Positions 44,401 to 57,600 of a stretch of DNA of 64,000 bases are shown in pieces. This stretch comes from Atriophallophorus winterbourni (taxonomy: Eukaryota; Platyhelminthes; Trematoda; Plagiorchiida; Microphallidae): positions 1 to 64,000 of the forward strand of contig JACCGJ010023827.1 in the NCBI GenBank assembly GCA_013407085.1, in the 5' to 3' direction. The position numbers were made by a program, and so were the translations under genes. Position 1 is the first letter of the stretch. Each line of letters opens with the position of its first letter. Below the pieces are notes generated by a model. It was not told the origin of the DNA. It did not search any database and saw only the letters and a list, made by a program, of their open reading frames with translations.

Positions 44401-47232
44401 AAGCTAGGGTGTGGATAATGGTTTTTATACAATGGAATACAGTTAAATAATGGGCTGGTCGCGGCAAAGTGTTACTTTTATTGTATGTTCATAGAATATT
44501 CGAGTGAAGTTCTCACGATGCGCCCCTCGCTATCACCATCCCGGCAAAGTTATGAAATTTTATGAAAACGTCATGTGATTTATTCTGGTCGAAATCTATT
44601 TGAGTTTGTACTTTAATAGTACATTTCTTTACAAGTAAGCCAACAAATCATCATTGTCATGAAAATTACAAAAGACGTGGAGTAATTTTGTGCTGAGTAC
44701 CTACTCTCGTAGTACGAAATATCTTTATAATTTCTATTTGAAAAGGATATCAGTTTGAGAATGCTTAAAATGCTGTAAAGCTGAATTTTTTGAGGAATCT
44801 TTTCATTATTTGGTGGAATAACTAGCTTCTGGATTTTGATCGCAGACACATTTATCACCCGAACACAAATCGATGCAATTTTCACCTCAATTTTAACAGA
44901 CCAATCATTACGCGGTGCAACATCACGTGAGGGTTGCCGAATGTATGTTTGGACATTTATAAGTACAAAAATGTTCTCATCTGCTCCGGAAACTTATTTG
45001 TTCGTTTGAGTCGCCAGTTCATACGAAAATATCGGTGTGATTATATGACCGGTCCCGGTTAAAAATTCTACTGTCAAGCAAAATGCGGTTGTGTGGCGTT
45101 CTTAGAATGTGCGTAGAACGCGTGATCATATTACGTAATTTGCATGACTTTTAAGCAGGCTTTTCAAAATAGCTTTGTAGTTACGAATAATTACATTCTG
45201 ACGAAATAATACACAGCCATTAAGATGATGCTCATACTGCTGGATGCCTGATACAGCTGATAATTGGCAAGCCGCTTTGTGATTTCACTTGACGTCGAAT
45301 ACTTAATATACCTTCATTGAACCTCAAAATTTCACAAGGAGCATCCGAGCAGTCATCTCATGCACATGCGAAGAAAAAGAGTTCATTATTGATGAATGTT
45401 TGTTCATGCAAAAATAATTACGATATGCCTTATGTTACATCTGAATTGTCCATGAATTCGAGTTTGTACGCTTGTGGTTGTGCCACTACAAACAAATTTA
45501 GATCACTTTTCACTTAATGTTGGCCTCATTTTTTGTTGATCTCGACCATCGTATACGCAGCATTCACAGTGATACGCAGTACTCCGTCGATCGGTGGCTT
45601 TTCTACGCTCTCCGTGTGATCTGCGTTCAGCGGCCGAGAACATCATTTTCCTCTTTCTCAGCTAGAAAATAATGATTCACATTCTGCCTCCAAATCGAAC
45701 GGTGACGAGCAAGTTCTCAACTGGTAGGGTCGCCGTCAACAGTTTCTATTTTTTGCAAACACCTTTCAGCGCAATTCTTATTAGTTGATGGAATATCCTC
45801 GGTATGAGAAATCCGTTCCCTTTGTAAACTTGACGGTATTTATGACAAATAGCATCGTAGTAAGCAAATAAGGAACTATTGTGTGATATAAAAAGAATAT
45901 ATCTTAAACACGGTATGTCGTTTGTACAATTTATTGGTTTGTTATCTCCTTGCGACGCTGCTTAGAACCGTATGTCCGGTGCTTATCTGCAGTCTACCGG
46001 AGAAGCAACATTCTCAGTCAAGCAATCCGTGTTTGATACATTGTTACGAACGTGTAACCGAGATTGGGTTCGAGCCCGTGTCTCTCTTAAATGTCACGCA
46101 TGTTTGCACTAACCCACTGCGGATCCTTTCGGTCACAGTATACTAAATTTTTAATTTGAAAAATAAAATTATGCTTAGCGCTGTATTATTAAAATGAAGC
46201 GTTGTCGTGGAGGTGTGAAGTGCATAAGATACGAGTGCTAACTTCAAGCTTTCGGATGATATGGAGAACACCGCTCTCCGCCGAAAGGCAAGAGTGTGGA
46301 GCTTCGGAACATCCGGCGACAACAATTGCAAACCCGGAAAATTTTGGGTTTCAATAAAATTTCATGAGATTGGTTCGAGCTACAACATAGTTCATAACAT
46401 GAGCAGATGGACAACTTCAGCCTCTATCGAACGAGGTCATCCAGATCTGTCAAAGAATCCCAAAATTTGGGGTGGCTTGAAGTGAACCTGTTGGCAAGAA
46501 ATTGGATGGCTCAGGTCAAACTGACAACCGGTACAAACATGTCGGGGTCAGTGTTGTGAAAGCGAAATAATCCTATATAAGATAGGCATGTGTTTTGTTA
46601 TTTGTGATGCGTATGCTAAACAAGTTTTAACAATTGGTGTTCTCTTGTGTTGTGGGATTTGTGGTGAATGTAATTAGTGATGGATAGGTTGACCTCAGGA
46701 TGAATCGGGATGCAATCAACAAGGTGGTGTGAAATGTGGTGGACGTACTTAATGTAGGATCGAGTGGCCTCGAAGCCTGGGGAGACAACCTAATCGAAGT
46801 TAGGAGATGATATGCGGTTTGACCTCGATTGACCTGGCTTAATCCTTCTAATCTACCTCAGCCCGTACATTATGACCTGGATACATGTGAATTTATGCTG
46901 TAAATGTTTACAGTTATAAACCACTTGGTGCATGTGATAAATTGAATGTGGACGAGCACAGTTTGCATGAGAAGTTCTCATTTAACTTTAGTTAATTCAT
47001 ATTTCACCTGTACCTCATAAACTTCTCACGAGTGTACCTTCCTTTGACCATCACGAACTGCTCGATGTATGGAGAAAGTTCACTAATCTAACATTGAGAA
47101 CTAAGTTTGCGAACTGAAAATGGAATCACTTTATATATGCTATCATTTGGGTTATCATTTGCTGAAATCCCTATTTTCCCCATAAGCTAAGACTCAACAA
47201 AGCAAAATCCATAATGAGCAATTTCACATTGT
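44401..47232. other. Intergenic stretch downstream of the integrin gene
   Basis: No gene or RNA recognised. A short segment near 45610-45635 (GATCTGCGTTCAG) also occurs at the right edge of the window (63984-63996), hinting at a low-copy repeat. Confidence 0.4.
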
Positions 47233-47238
47233 TTTATT
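47233..47238 (-). terminator. Polyadenylation signal AATAAA of the integrin gene
   Basis: The minus strand reads AATAAA 168 nt beyond the TAG stop at 47406-47408, a fitting 3' UTR length. Confidence 0.65.
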
Positions 47239-47405
47239 CATAAAAATCACGCCCGTTGTGTACAAATTGGCATTACTTATTCAACTGGCCGTTTCTGGCC
47301 GAATCTTTACGCAAGGCGGATAAACTCATACGTCTGCGAAAATAGCAAATGTAGCAAAATGTTATGACATTCTTTGGCAGGATACCGTTTGGAAAAGCTG
47401 GGCAA

Positions 47406-48674
47406 CTATCGTACGGCCCGATAGGTCCCCCTCTGGCGGGTATCAGGCTGGAGGGCTTCAAAACCAGAAGAATCTTTTTGTCGAGATTTGGAGTTTTTAG
47501 TTCCGACAGTTCCACGTTGCTGGGACTGACGCTGTGTGCGTGACATTTGCTGTGACCCAGAATCCGTGTCACCTCCGTCCGTTTTGAGTTTCCGTGGGCG
47601 GCGAACGAACCGTTTTCTTTTGAAAAATCCCGCCTAAGAATGGAAAAATTGAGTGACACACTATTTTTCAAGCCTGAAAAAGGTAGTTATTCGCAACATT
47701 TGGTTATTCGATTAATTTTAGGCCCATGGATAGAATAGGCAACACAATTTAAACTTTCGATTACTTCAGGTGAGTTTTCCAAAACACGGCTTGTTTCGAT
47801 TTTTTGTATCGGTTTCATTTCGAAATCAAAAGGAAAATTGTGTTACCGATTCCATTTTAAGTAATATTTATTCTTTCCAATGAATCATGATTGCGCCACA
47901 GGTGTCATATAATTTGTACATGTCCCATTTTTATCTCGCTTCGACAACTGCATCAATGGTTTCATGAAGTTTGCATTTATCATTATAATACGAGGAAACG
48001 AGCAAATACGTTCATTTTGTTCGATTAATGAGAGCAAGATTAAATCCCGTCAATCAGTGAACTGATGATGTACCATTCATATTTGTGTGCGTTTCATCAT
48101 ATTTAAGCTAATCCAATTTGAAGTCTGATGTCCCGGTTAAATTGGGATAAAGTACTATAATCCCACACCAATAAAATTAGGTAGATTCCGTTAACTGATT
48201 GTAGCACGGGAAAGCCCATTCATCTAAAAATGACTCAAATTATGCACCAGGAAAACGCAATCACTAATAAGTATCTACGATTTAAAGTGTTAATCAGTGA
48301 ATTTTACTTTCTATCTTGAATAACCATCAAGCACTATTTGCATTTCCGTGAGTCGTCCGTTAAAGGTTTTAAACCACAATGTTCGTTAAATCCTCATCAT
48401 TTGATTCTACACATTTGCATTGAATATTTCTTGTAAAGCAGGTTTCGAACGTACGCCACCATTTTATGTTCTATTCGAGGCTACCTGCTTTTTAGTTCAT
48501 TGTGGCTAGTGGATATCTTGTGTTTTTTTCACCACACGACCTTACCTTTTGTAATATGATGATGAGCACTGCAAGTAGCAAGACTCCTCCAAACACAGCC
48601 AACCCGATATAGAGCGCCATATATTTCGGAACAATCGGTTTGGGTTCAAGGTTGTTGAATATAGATAACTCGAG
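47406..48674 (-). CDS. Integrin alpha transmembrane and cytoplasmic exons
   Basis: Exon 48546-48674 (43 aa) gives a juxtamembrane stretch and the helix MALYIGLAVFGGVLLLAVLI followed by IILQK. Exon 47406-47633 (75 aa plus stop) opens AGFFKRKRFVRRPRKLK, the GFFKR clasp that contacts the beta tail, then a long Ser/Gln/Arg-rich tail (MSRTQRQSQQRG, KNSKSRQKD) ending RGTYRAVR. The tail is longer and far more basic than the short acidic tails of many vertebrate alpha chains. Confidence 0.96.
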
Positions 48675-51600
48675 CTAAAAATGCATAATATGTAAAAATA
48701 AGTGAATACAATATTCTTGTGATCTCGATTAATTTATATTGGATAAATGTGCATGCAAAATCGTGATGGTACAAACAAATCATTTACAATCGTGACGTGT
48801 TAATTCATGCGATTCAATGTGTAAAAACATCAACGACCAATAGAGGAAATGTTCATTTATAGGTCAATTAGCTTTCATGCATGTTACTAACGTTTTTCGT
48901 CTAGTTTAGGTGTGGATGGATAGGCTGTCAAACATTTGTTAAACAAAAATCGGCTGTGTTCGTTGCAAGGTTAAAATCGATGTAATAAGCAGAATTCTAC
49001 TGACTCACTTTCTGTATTCTGATTATCGACTTTGACTTGACGAAACTTCTATCAGAAGCGTTATCTAAAACTGACCTTTCCAATCACATGCGTATTTCTT
49101 TCTTTCGCGTTTGTATACACCGAGACAGATTTTGCGATGTGGATTCCACTACTATGTGTCGTATACGAGTTTTAAACAGTTTCTTGGTGCAAAGTGTATT
49201 TTAGTTTAATGTGCAGTTTGGAAATTCTGGCTCAGTTTTTGTATGTCCGATTTAGAGCTGCATCTCTTAGACGTATAAATGGTAAGCTAAGGTAATCTGC
49301 TTCTTGGATTGTATCGTTTGATTTATTGCAAACACATTATTAGCAAATACTATCAAACTGAGTTTGGAACACTAAACAGCGTGTTAGATATCCAATCGAC
49401 CCCCGTACTTGTATCTGAAAGGAATAGTTTACAATCCAGTGCTTTCGTTTAAAGTTTTATATTTTCCAGAAAAATCATCGTTTAACTCGTGAAACCCAAG
49501 TGGTTCATCTACACTAGTACAGGCAATGGTAACCTAGGGTAAGCGGAAAATTTGCAATAGGTAAGTTAGAAATCATTCCACCATGTGAGCCCTAATTTTG
49601 TTGTGATTGGAATCAGTGTATATGAACCACAATTTATGATGATTGAAATAGATTTTATATCAAATAAATTTATCCAGATCACCGAGCTCTTGTGAATGTT
49701 ATTCTATGAACAGCGATGAAGTTGCAACATCAGCATTCCAAAAATTATTTGTATTTAATCTCAATTGTTTCGCCTGTTTGCTTAGACGAATACTGTTCAT
49801 ATCACAAAAGTGCTATTTTTGTCGTTCATTCAACTTCGTTGAACAATATAAACTATTTTCCGGATTTTATCCGCAATATCTTATTAATTTCAACCACACA
49901 ATTGAATAACTTGAAGACAAACGGTGAAATTCTAATGAAAGTTAACACATTTGTGTGAAAACTCTATGAAATATTAGACTACTGATGATCTTTAAGTAGT
50001 TAATATGCGAACGTGGTTTCTGAGAAATCGATTAACCCACATGCTTGTAACCTAAAAACGTTCCATCCGTTATTCTAAATGACTTTGTTTGAGCTAAATA
50101 CTTATGCGTTGAACAAAAAGGATTGATGAATTGGATTAATATCACAAATCGGAACATTTAATCAAGAGGGACACCAAAGCATGCAGTACACGACAGAGAA
50201 AAGGGAAATGAAAAGAAGAAGAAAATTTCATGAGATTTTATCGATAATATGAAATGTGAATAAATTAAATCTTAATCATGTAGATAAGAATTGAGTGAAA
50301 CAAAATGCAGCGCATGTTGTATACTTGAATAATGAATATCTTTACCAAAATATTCATTTGCATGCTTTTCCGTCACACATTTTTACCGTTATAATTCGTG
50401 GGATTTAGCAAGTTTTCTGAGAACATGTAATTAGTCGTCAACTTTGATGCGTTCAATTTATACAATTGTAAAACTGCTGAAAAAATCCTGGTGAAGCTAC
50501 TACTGGCATTAAATGACGGTATAAAACACTGAAAGTGCGGGTCGTTATAATAGTTAAATTTGAAAGTGCAAGGCCTATATCACCGTTCATTTAAAGTAAA
50601 ATTTGTCAGCATTAATACTAATCCAAAGAAAGCATCCGATCGAATAATTTAGCTGTTTATTATACATTTTCGCAAAGTTGAGTTATAAATTCGTCTACTC
50701 GAATGAGCTCATGTCGCTAACAATCTAGTCATGCTTCTCTCAAGTAACTCATCTGTCTGTATCATAACTATGACGTGTTATTTTCAAGTGTAAAACAGAG
50801 CAAACATTGGGGTATCAAATAGTGTTGCTTATAATTAAGAAATCACCATACTTTATTCAATCGCAAACATTATATATAAGATCGAAATGATAAAACCCTT
50901 AGAACAGTTTGTTAAATGTAAATCAATTTGTTTTTCAAAACCCAGAGTGATCGATCTGGTTTGGTCATCTCAGTATAGATGTATCGTATATAGCTCAGAC
51001 CGAGAAAAGTGCAGAATGTCTGCCTGATGTGCGCAATTAGCCGTTGGGAAAAGATACAAATATGGATAATATGTTTACACTTGAATACATTTCGAAGCAT
51101 TGCTCGTTCAACGCGTGATAAACAATCCTTCACTTCTAAAATTCTATTCGGTACTTTCAATTATGGGAATTTTTAATTAAGTTTTTCTTCAAGTTAATGC
51201 CTCTAAAATTATATGGACTTCAAAATTGTGCAAATACTACGAAAAAGTTAAAAACTTATGTGCGAGAACTTGGGCAACATACCGAATTTTGTGCGTGATC
51301 CGAATCCCCTAGGTCGATCGAATACTTCACATCGGCTCTCCAGGTAGCAGTCAATTGCAATTTTGTTTGAAATATTTCTTTGAAATCCTTAAAAATAAAC
51401 AATTATAGGTGTTCTCAGAAGCGCAACATTTATCCAGATTTTTGTTGTTCGATCCATCTCAATCAATTTGTATCTTTAACGAAAATTTTGGTGAAAGAGG
51501 TGAAACAATTAATTGTGAAACGTGTTCGTGTAATCGGAATTGCATGGTGACCAGTCCACATTTTCGACCACTTCAAATAAGTTGCACATTTAAATCATGA

Positions 51601-54600
51601 AGAAGAAGAAGAAGAAGAAGAAAACTTTATTCGTTAAAACGAATTTTCAGTTAATCAAAATAGTTTAAACACAAAATTTCAATACGAATAAGAGGGACGT
51701 CAAACTTTGATGGGAAAATTTGAGATTGCCAGTCACATTCAAAATCAAAACAGCTTCGGTTTCGATGGCTAGATCTGAACGCTTCAATGAAATGTGAGCT
51801 CGTATCTGTAATTTTACTATTCCAAGCGTTGACAGAATGTAAAACTAGGTAAACCAGATACATGGTTATTTTACAATAATCTTATCATTTAATAATGACC
51901 AACCGGGTATATTGATAGTACCGGCAGTGAACGCAACATTGTAGCAGCAAAGTTATGAACGGTTCTGTTAAGTGCGGGGGAAAAGTTGATAAGCTTTTAT
52001 CATTACTTCGCAGATTGGCTCGACGCTTTCGCTTTCGCATGTTACAAACAAACCAGCTCATGCCATCAAGTCGAAAAACCCACGTGTTATAGAGAAAATA
52101 TCAATGTAGCAGAAGCAGGATGGGAAAAATCGGATTTATTCATTTACAAGAATTTTCAGTTAATTAGATTTGTTTAACCACAGATATTTCTGAAAAATCA
52201 TTGACTAACTAGTCACAATGGTGAAGATTTTGAGTAACCATACACTAACTGGAGTTTGATTTCGTTTCGCTTCATCGTAACACACATACACTTAATGGTT
52301 GTCTTATAATCAGAGTAAAAAGACAATTTGAAAAAATTAACGAAAGCACTAAACTAATTATGTTGACGTACTTGGCGTAGAGTATTGTCCCAAAGTCGTG
52401 CACTAAATTCCAAAGTGACCGGTCCAGCTTTGTAGGATAACTTTCCAAGGTCGCAGGTAATTGGTAGACAGCGAAGTTGACCGTTGTAGCAGCTCTGTGG
52501 GCAGGGTAAAGAAGCTTAATGTCGATAAACTTCGTAGACGGTCGAAATTTTAAGCTAACCGTTTGAAAGCATTGGAATTCACATACTGGTGAGAAGTAGT
52601 TGAGGTGAATTAATGAATAGTGGTAAAAATGCTCTTATTGTCGAGAGCATGGAATTAAAAGGAAACAAATGTCGAACATTTTAGCTTTCTTCAAATAATT
52701 CTTCTCACAAACTAAATGCGCTTGACAAGTTAAATCAAAATCGCTAACAAACTACTGACTTTGCAATCTGATATATTAATTGTATATACAAAAATGCATT
52801 GAATAAATTCTTAAAGGCAATTCGCAGTGTTATCGACTTTACACCCTATAGAAAAACTAGGCATAACTTGGATGAGCTTAATCATACTGAAATATAACTC
52901 AGTATAGAAAGAAAGCGATTTTGAACACCGGAAAATTTGCGTATTTTAGTAGAGTTTATGGCACATACAATTGTTGTCATTTTTCGCTTCGCCGCCTCCG
53001 AGGCCGAGTCATTTAGCCGTTCTGGTACATCTTCGACGTGCAAATAAGAAACCAGCGGTGGGTAATTGTTCGGATGGCTACTAGGCAAGTCTACTGGAGC
53101 AAGAAGCACAGGTACACTTCCGGCTGAGATTTTGAGAAAAGGGAAGACCTGATATAAGAAAAACAAAAAGTTGATATAATTTTCGTAAATTAATTTGATA
53201 TGATTGGTCGTAAACATTTGGTGTTGTTTGAAAGGACTTCCGAAAAGCATGACTCTAATATATATTAAGTATTCTGATAATCGACAAAGGCAATCATATC
53301 GTGTTTTTGTTGAATTTTCCGCAAGATTTATACTTAACTGAACGTCAGAAAATTATAGACATGTACAATACACACAAAAAACGCAAGAATAAATATAAAC
53401 ATTTTTATACTTTTTACCCCGTTAATGAATTCCCGATGAGATGCTGCTTTCGAAAACCGCGCTTCGTTGTACGAATCCTATTAATCGGTGGTCTCGAGGT
53501 CATCCTTTGTCCACCGGTAGCCCATGCACATAAACAACGCAAAACTCAGTGTAACTAATCGATTCATTTTTCTATTCTTGTCCGACCTGAACGAACTAAG
53601 TGAAATCGATTGGAATCTAAGCTTGACATGTTGGTCAGGTCAAGGTCGGTTTAACTCGCGTAGGCAAGCGTGTTGTGCACATATAGCATTTGAGACTAGA
53701 CAACTGTTTATAAGTACGCGGGATGCGAGCACCATACTAACGTAGACCGTTGTATTCCAATTATAGAGAAAGATTAATAATGCATTTTTGTTGAAAATAT
53801 GTGTTCTTCACCTCAGTCTTAAGGTGTATCCAAAAAATATTCGGATAGCAGTCCTTTCAAACATAACTCTACTTCTCGAATTTTGCCATTACATCAACAT
53901 TGATTATGTACATTTCTTAATGAATGAAAGAAGCTAGACATGGAACAGCTGATATCACCATTATCGTATATGTGACAGTGAAATTTGAGTAAACAATGCA
54001 GTGATATATTGCATTTTTTTAGCATTTGTTAAAGCTCTCTTCTCTAGCAATTTCTCAGATATTGTGCCGTAGCTTAACTTTGAATGTTTTCTGATAAGGG
54101 GTACATTTTGTTATAAAAAGGTAACGAATGTCGTGATAATATGAGATTTATTTCGCATTTCGTATGCTATATGGTACGTGGTCCTATACAGGCCGTTGCA
54201 CATGTCGAAAACGTTCTGAATACTAACTCCTTATCAAACCTAAGTGTAAATTGTTATTGTCATTTGTTACAATGATTACATTAAAGTCAATTATGTGAAA
54301 CATATTAGAGTGTTTTTTCGAAACAAATAGCGAAATAACAATAACATTGGAATGCAATGTGTTGCTCACATCCTGGCACTTAGCGTTGGAAATTATTTTC
54401 AAAAATGATATCAGGAATGAAATTCATGTGATATTGTTTTGGACGTGAGAGATGAGCTCTTGAAAACGGAGCAATTTTTATCTGATTTCACCAGTGATAA
54501 ACTAAGAATGTTGTTCATTTGGATTAACAATCATTTGTGCAAGTGGTTCTTTCTTGGCTAATCAATAAATTACAACCCCAATCGATGCAAAATATGGAAT

Positions 54601-57600
54601 GTACAATCCATAGATATCCTTTATAAAGAGGCATCTTATCATTCATTATTCATGGGTGCACCATGAGATTTATTAATGTACATTATCAGCCGCGTTATAT
54701 AGGGATGCGTATGCATCTTAGTTTTGCCGCAAAATAATATTCACTGATTCAGCATAAATTTATCACAGATTATAAATAAACCGTCAAAGATATTCTAAAT
54801 AAAACGTCGACAAAAATATAATATTGTATTTGGTAAATTGCATAACAGACCGCTTGAGCTCATGGGTTCCGTTCCACTAGCAGGAAGCGGTAAAGTTGAA
54901 AAATCAGCGACTAGGTAGCGTCTTAAGTTTAGTTATTTCCTCTATTATTGAAGTGTTGGAAATTTAAGGTCAAGTCTATTTTTACTAAATGAGTCAGTGC
55001 GACGTAAGTTGAATGGCGTACGTTTTGAACCCATAGTACTCTCTAAGAAACTATAGTTCCCATTGTAAATAAACTAGTTGTTACATTGTGATCAGTGGCT
55101 TAATTGAAAAAATGTTGCTATATTTTCGTGAATATGCATTTCTAAAAATAATTTTCACGAAACTACTATTGACTCACGTTAATCATAGAGAAGTCTAAAC
55201 GAATTCATTTCCGATATGTAAGTAAGTACAGGGACTGCGCGCGAAATAATTCAACACTTAACGTAATCTTATTGTCTCCATCTGAGGATGGCAAACAGCC
55301 AGAAACTGGTTGTAGTGTGTTACTACAGGGACGTGAGAGTGACGGTACTTCGAACATTACACGGATCATTTCTACGATTTTATCTGTTGTCGTAGATTCT
55401 CTTTGTAATAATTTCTTTTGACAAACGGGGTTCTTTGTACAAACTATATTTAACATGGGTTTCAAAGTAAACCATGACAAATAATTTTCGCATTAGACGA
55501 AATAGTCACAGAAATTGGCGGCTTGCCAAGTTTTAGTCAGTTGGCGTCCAATGTTTATGGATGCCCTAAAATAAAAGTGACGAATTTCTTTTTGCTTCCT
55601 ATGCTCTGTACAAGTAAATATTTTGCTTTAAAACATCATTTTGGCAATTAATTAAACTGGGCGTAATCGAAAAATCCTGGATAATAAAGAGAGCCATTAA
55701 GCGGCAGTATGCTAGATGTGGCCAAAACGGGTTGAGATGGATCACTAAATGCAAATCGTAAATTATAAAAGTCCTAGAATTTTGGTTTTGTTAGAGAAAA
55801 ATCATGTTGGATATTGTATTTGCGACTCTAACACTCACCTGTTTTGTTGTTTTAATTAAATCACAATGAAAACTCGAATAACACACGTAATAACTTTATC
55901 GGACCGTAATTTATGAGTTTTCTATAGTAATGCCTTAGTTCGATATATGGGGGGCCAACGGGTAAAAATCTGTAATATTTCATCCCTTAAAGTGCACATT
56001 TAAGGTTAACGTACACGAAGTAAACTTGCTTTGAAATCAACTATTACGCTTGAACAATACACGGTTTGGATAGCAGTTACGAAAACGCCTATGTGCAAGA
56101 CATTTATCGGACAACGGGAAACGAATAAAAAATAACTCGAAACTTACGCGGTAGTTGTGCGGATTGACCAATTTTTCCAATACCCTTGAATCACACGTAA
56201 CTGAACTAGAGTTGATTATCGATAACTGTTGTTTGACCACAGAGGGTACTTCAAGCAAGTAGAGTAAGTATTTTCCGTGTGTCTCATTTAAATTTCCGGC
56301 AATCTCGTATGGCCAATCAATGATTATACGTGAGTCTGGTATCAGACTATGCCGCAAAAGATTTCTCACCTGAAATACAATAGAAACTCAATTCAGGAAA
56401 CAAATGTGACACACACAAATAGAAATTGAGTGACGAGTGCTTACTGTGATTTTTATTAGCAGACGTGAATCGCCTATTTGATTCTCTGCTGTGATTGAAC
56501 TGATTCCGTCCGTCACGTTTTTCGAGAAATAAACAGTATTCGGTTCAATGGAGCTGTGAAATTTAAAAGTGGTTAACTTTAGTTCAACTTACTTACTTTC
56601 TTATCTATCGAACTCTAACAACACAATGCTATTTAAGTGAACCGATAGATAGAACTAATAGGTAAGGCTAAGCAACATTTTTCCAACATAAATAAACCAA
56701 ATTCTATATTTTGTAACTTACATCTCGATAGCGTTTATGGATCTAATGTATACAAAACAACATCGCAATTTAGGTGAAATAATGCCCAACACGTTGAATT
56801 TTTTTCCTTTTTATTGGAAAATCACCGTCTCTTTATTTAAAAACCCAGCTTGTAAACTGGATGAATCAGCAGCGCTATTTTTATGGACAAGTGTCGCAGT
56901 AGTTTTAGTGTGTCTCTGAAAATAAACACTGCAGTGCGGCCAGACACCGAGTGATGGGCGCCTAGTGACAGTAGCTTTGCCCATCCATTCGTTGACAAGT
57001 GTGTAAGTTGGTGGAGAATGAAATTAATTTCACGCTGTTAAATATACTTCAATGTGATTGTGATTAGTTAAAGACAATATTTTCAAAAAATAAGTCAATT
57101 AGCAGAAGTGTTTGTATAGTAAATCCACCAAACAAAATTCATGTACAATAATTATCATTAAGAGATTAACGAGAGATTCACATTGAGCAGGTGCGCCACG
57201 GAATCTTGTGAGATTTAGACACACATTCGATCAAGCTACTAGTCAGGTCATCGTGAAAAGAAATAAGTTTAAATCACAACAGGATATTATATTATTATTA
57301 TATTTGCACAATCTGATACAGATAGAGTGCCGTTCAACATAAACAATGAGATGTACAAAGCGAGAAGGGGAGTACAAAGCGTTGTCATCGGCATCGTTGA
57401 ACATAGGCATGATACTACCCGGTTGCCTACAATACTACCCGGTTGCCTACAGGATATTGGATGTCGTTTCCCGGTGAATTTGCAAAGGCGATTGAACTTT
57501 ATTATTTTAACCTGTTGAATCACAGGAGCCACACTAATGTAAACTTTATTTGAACCCATGACCTTGAACAAAACATCTCATTTGCATGAATTTCCATCAC

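Noticed and set aside
47273..47671. 132-codon minus-strand frame
   Set aside because: Wrong frame over the last integrin exon; the GFFKR-containing frame is the one that joins the upstream exons in phase.
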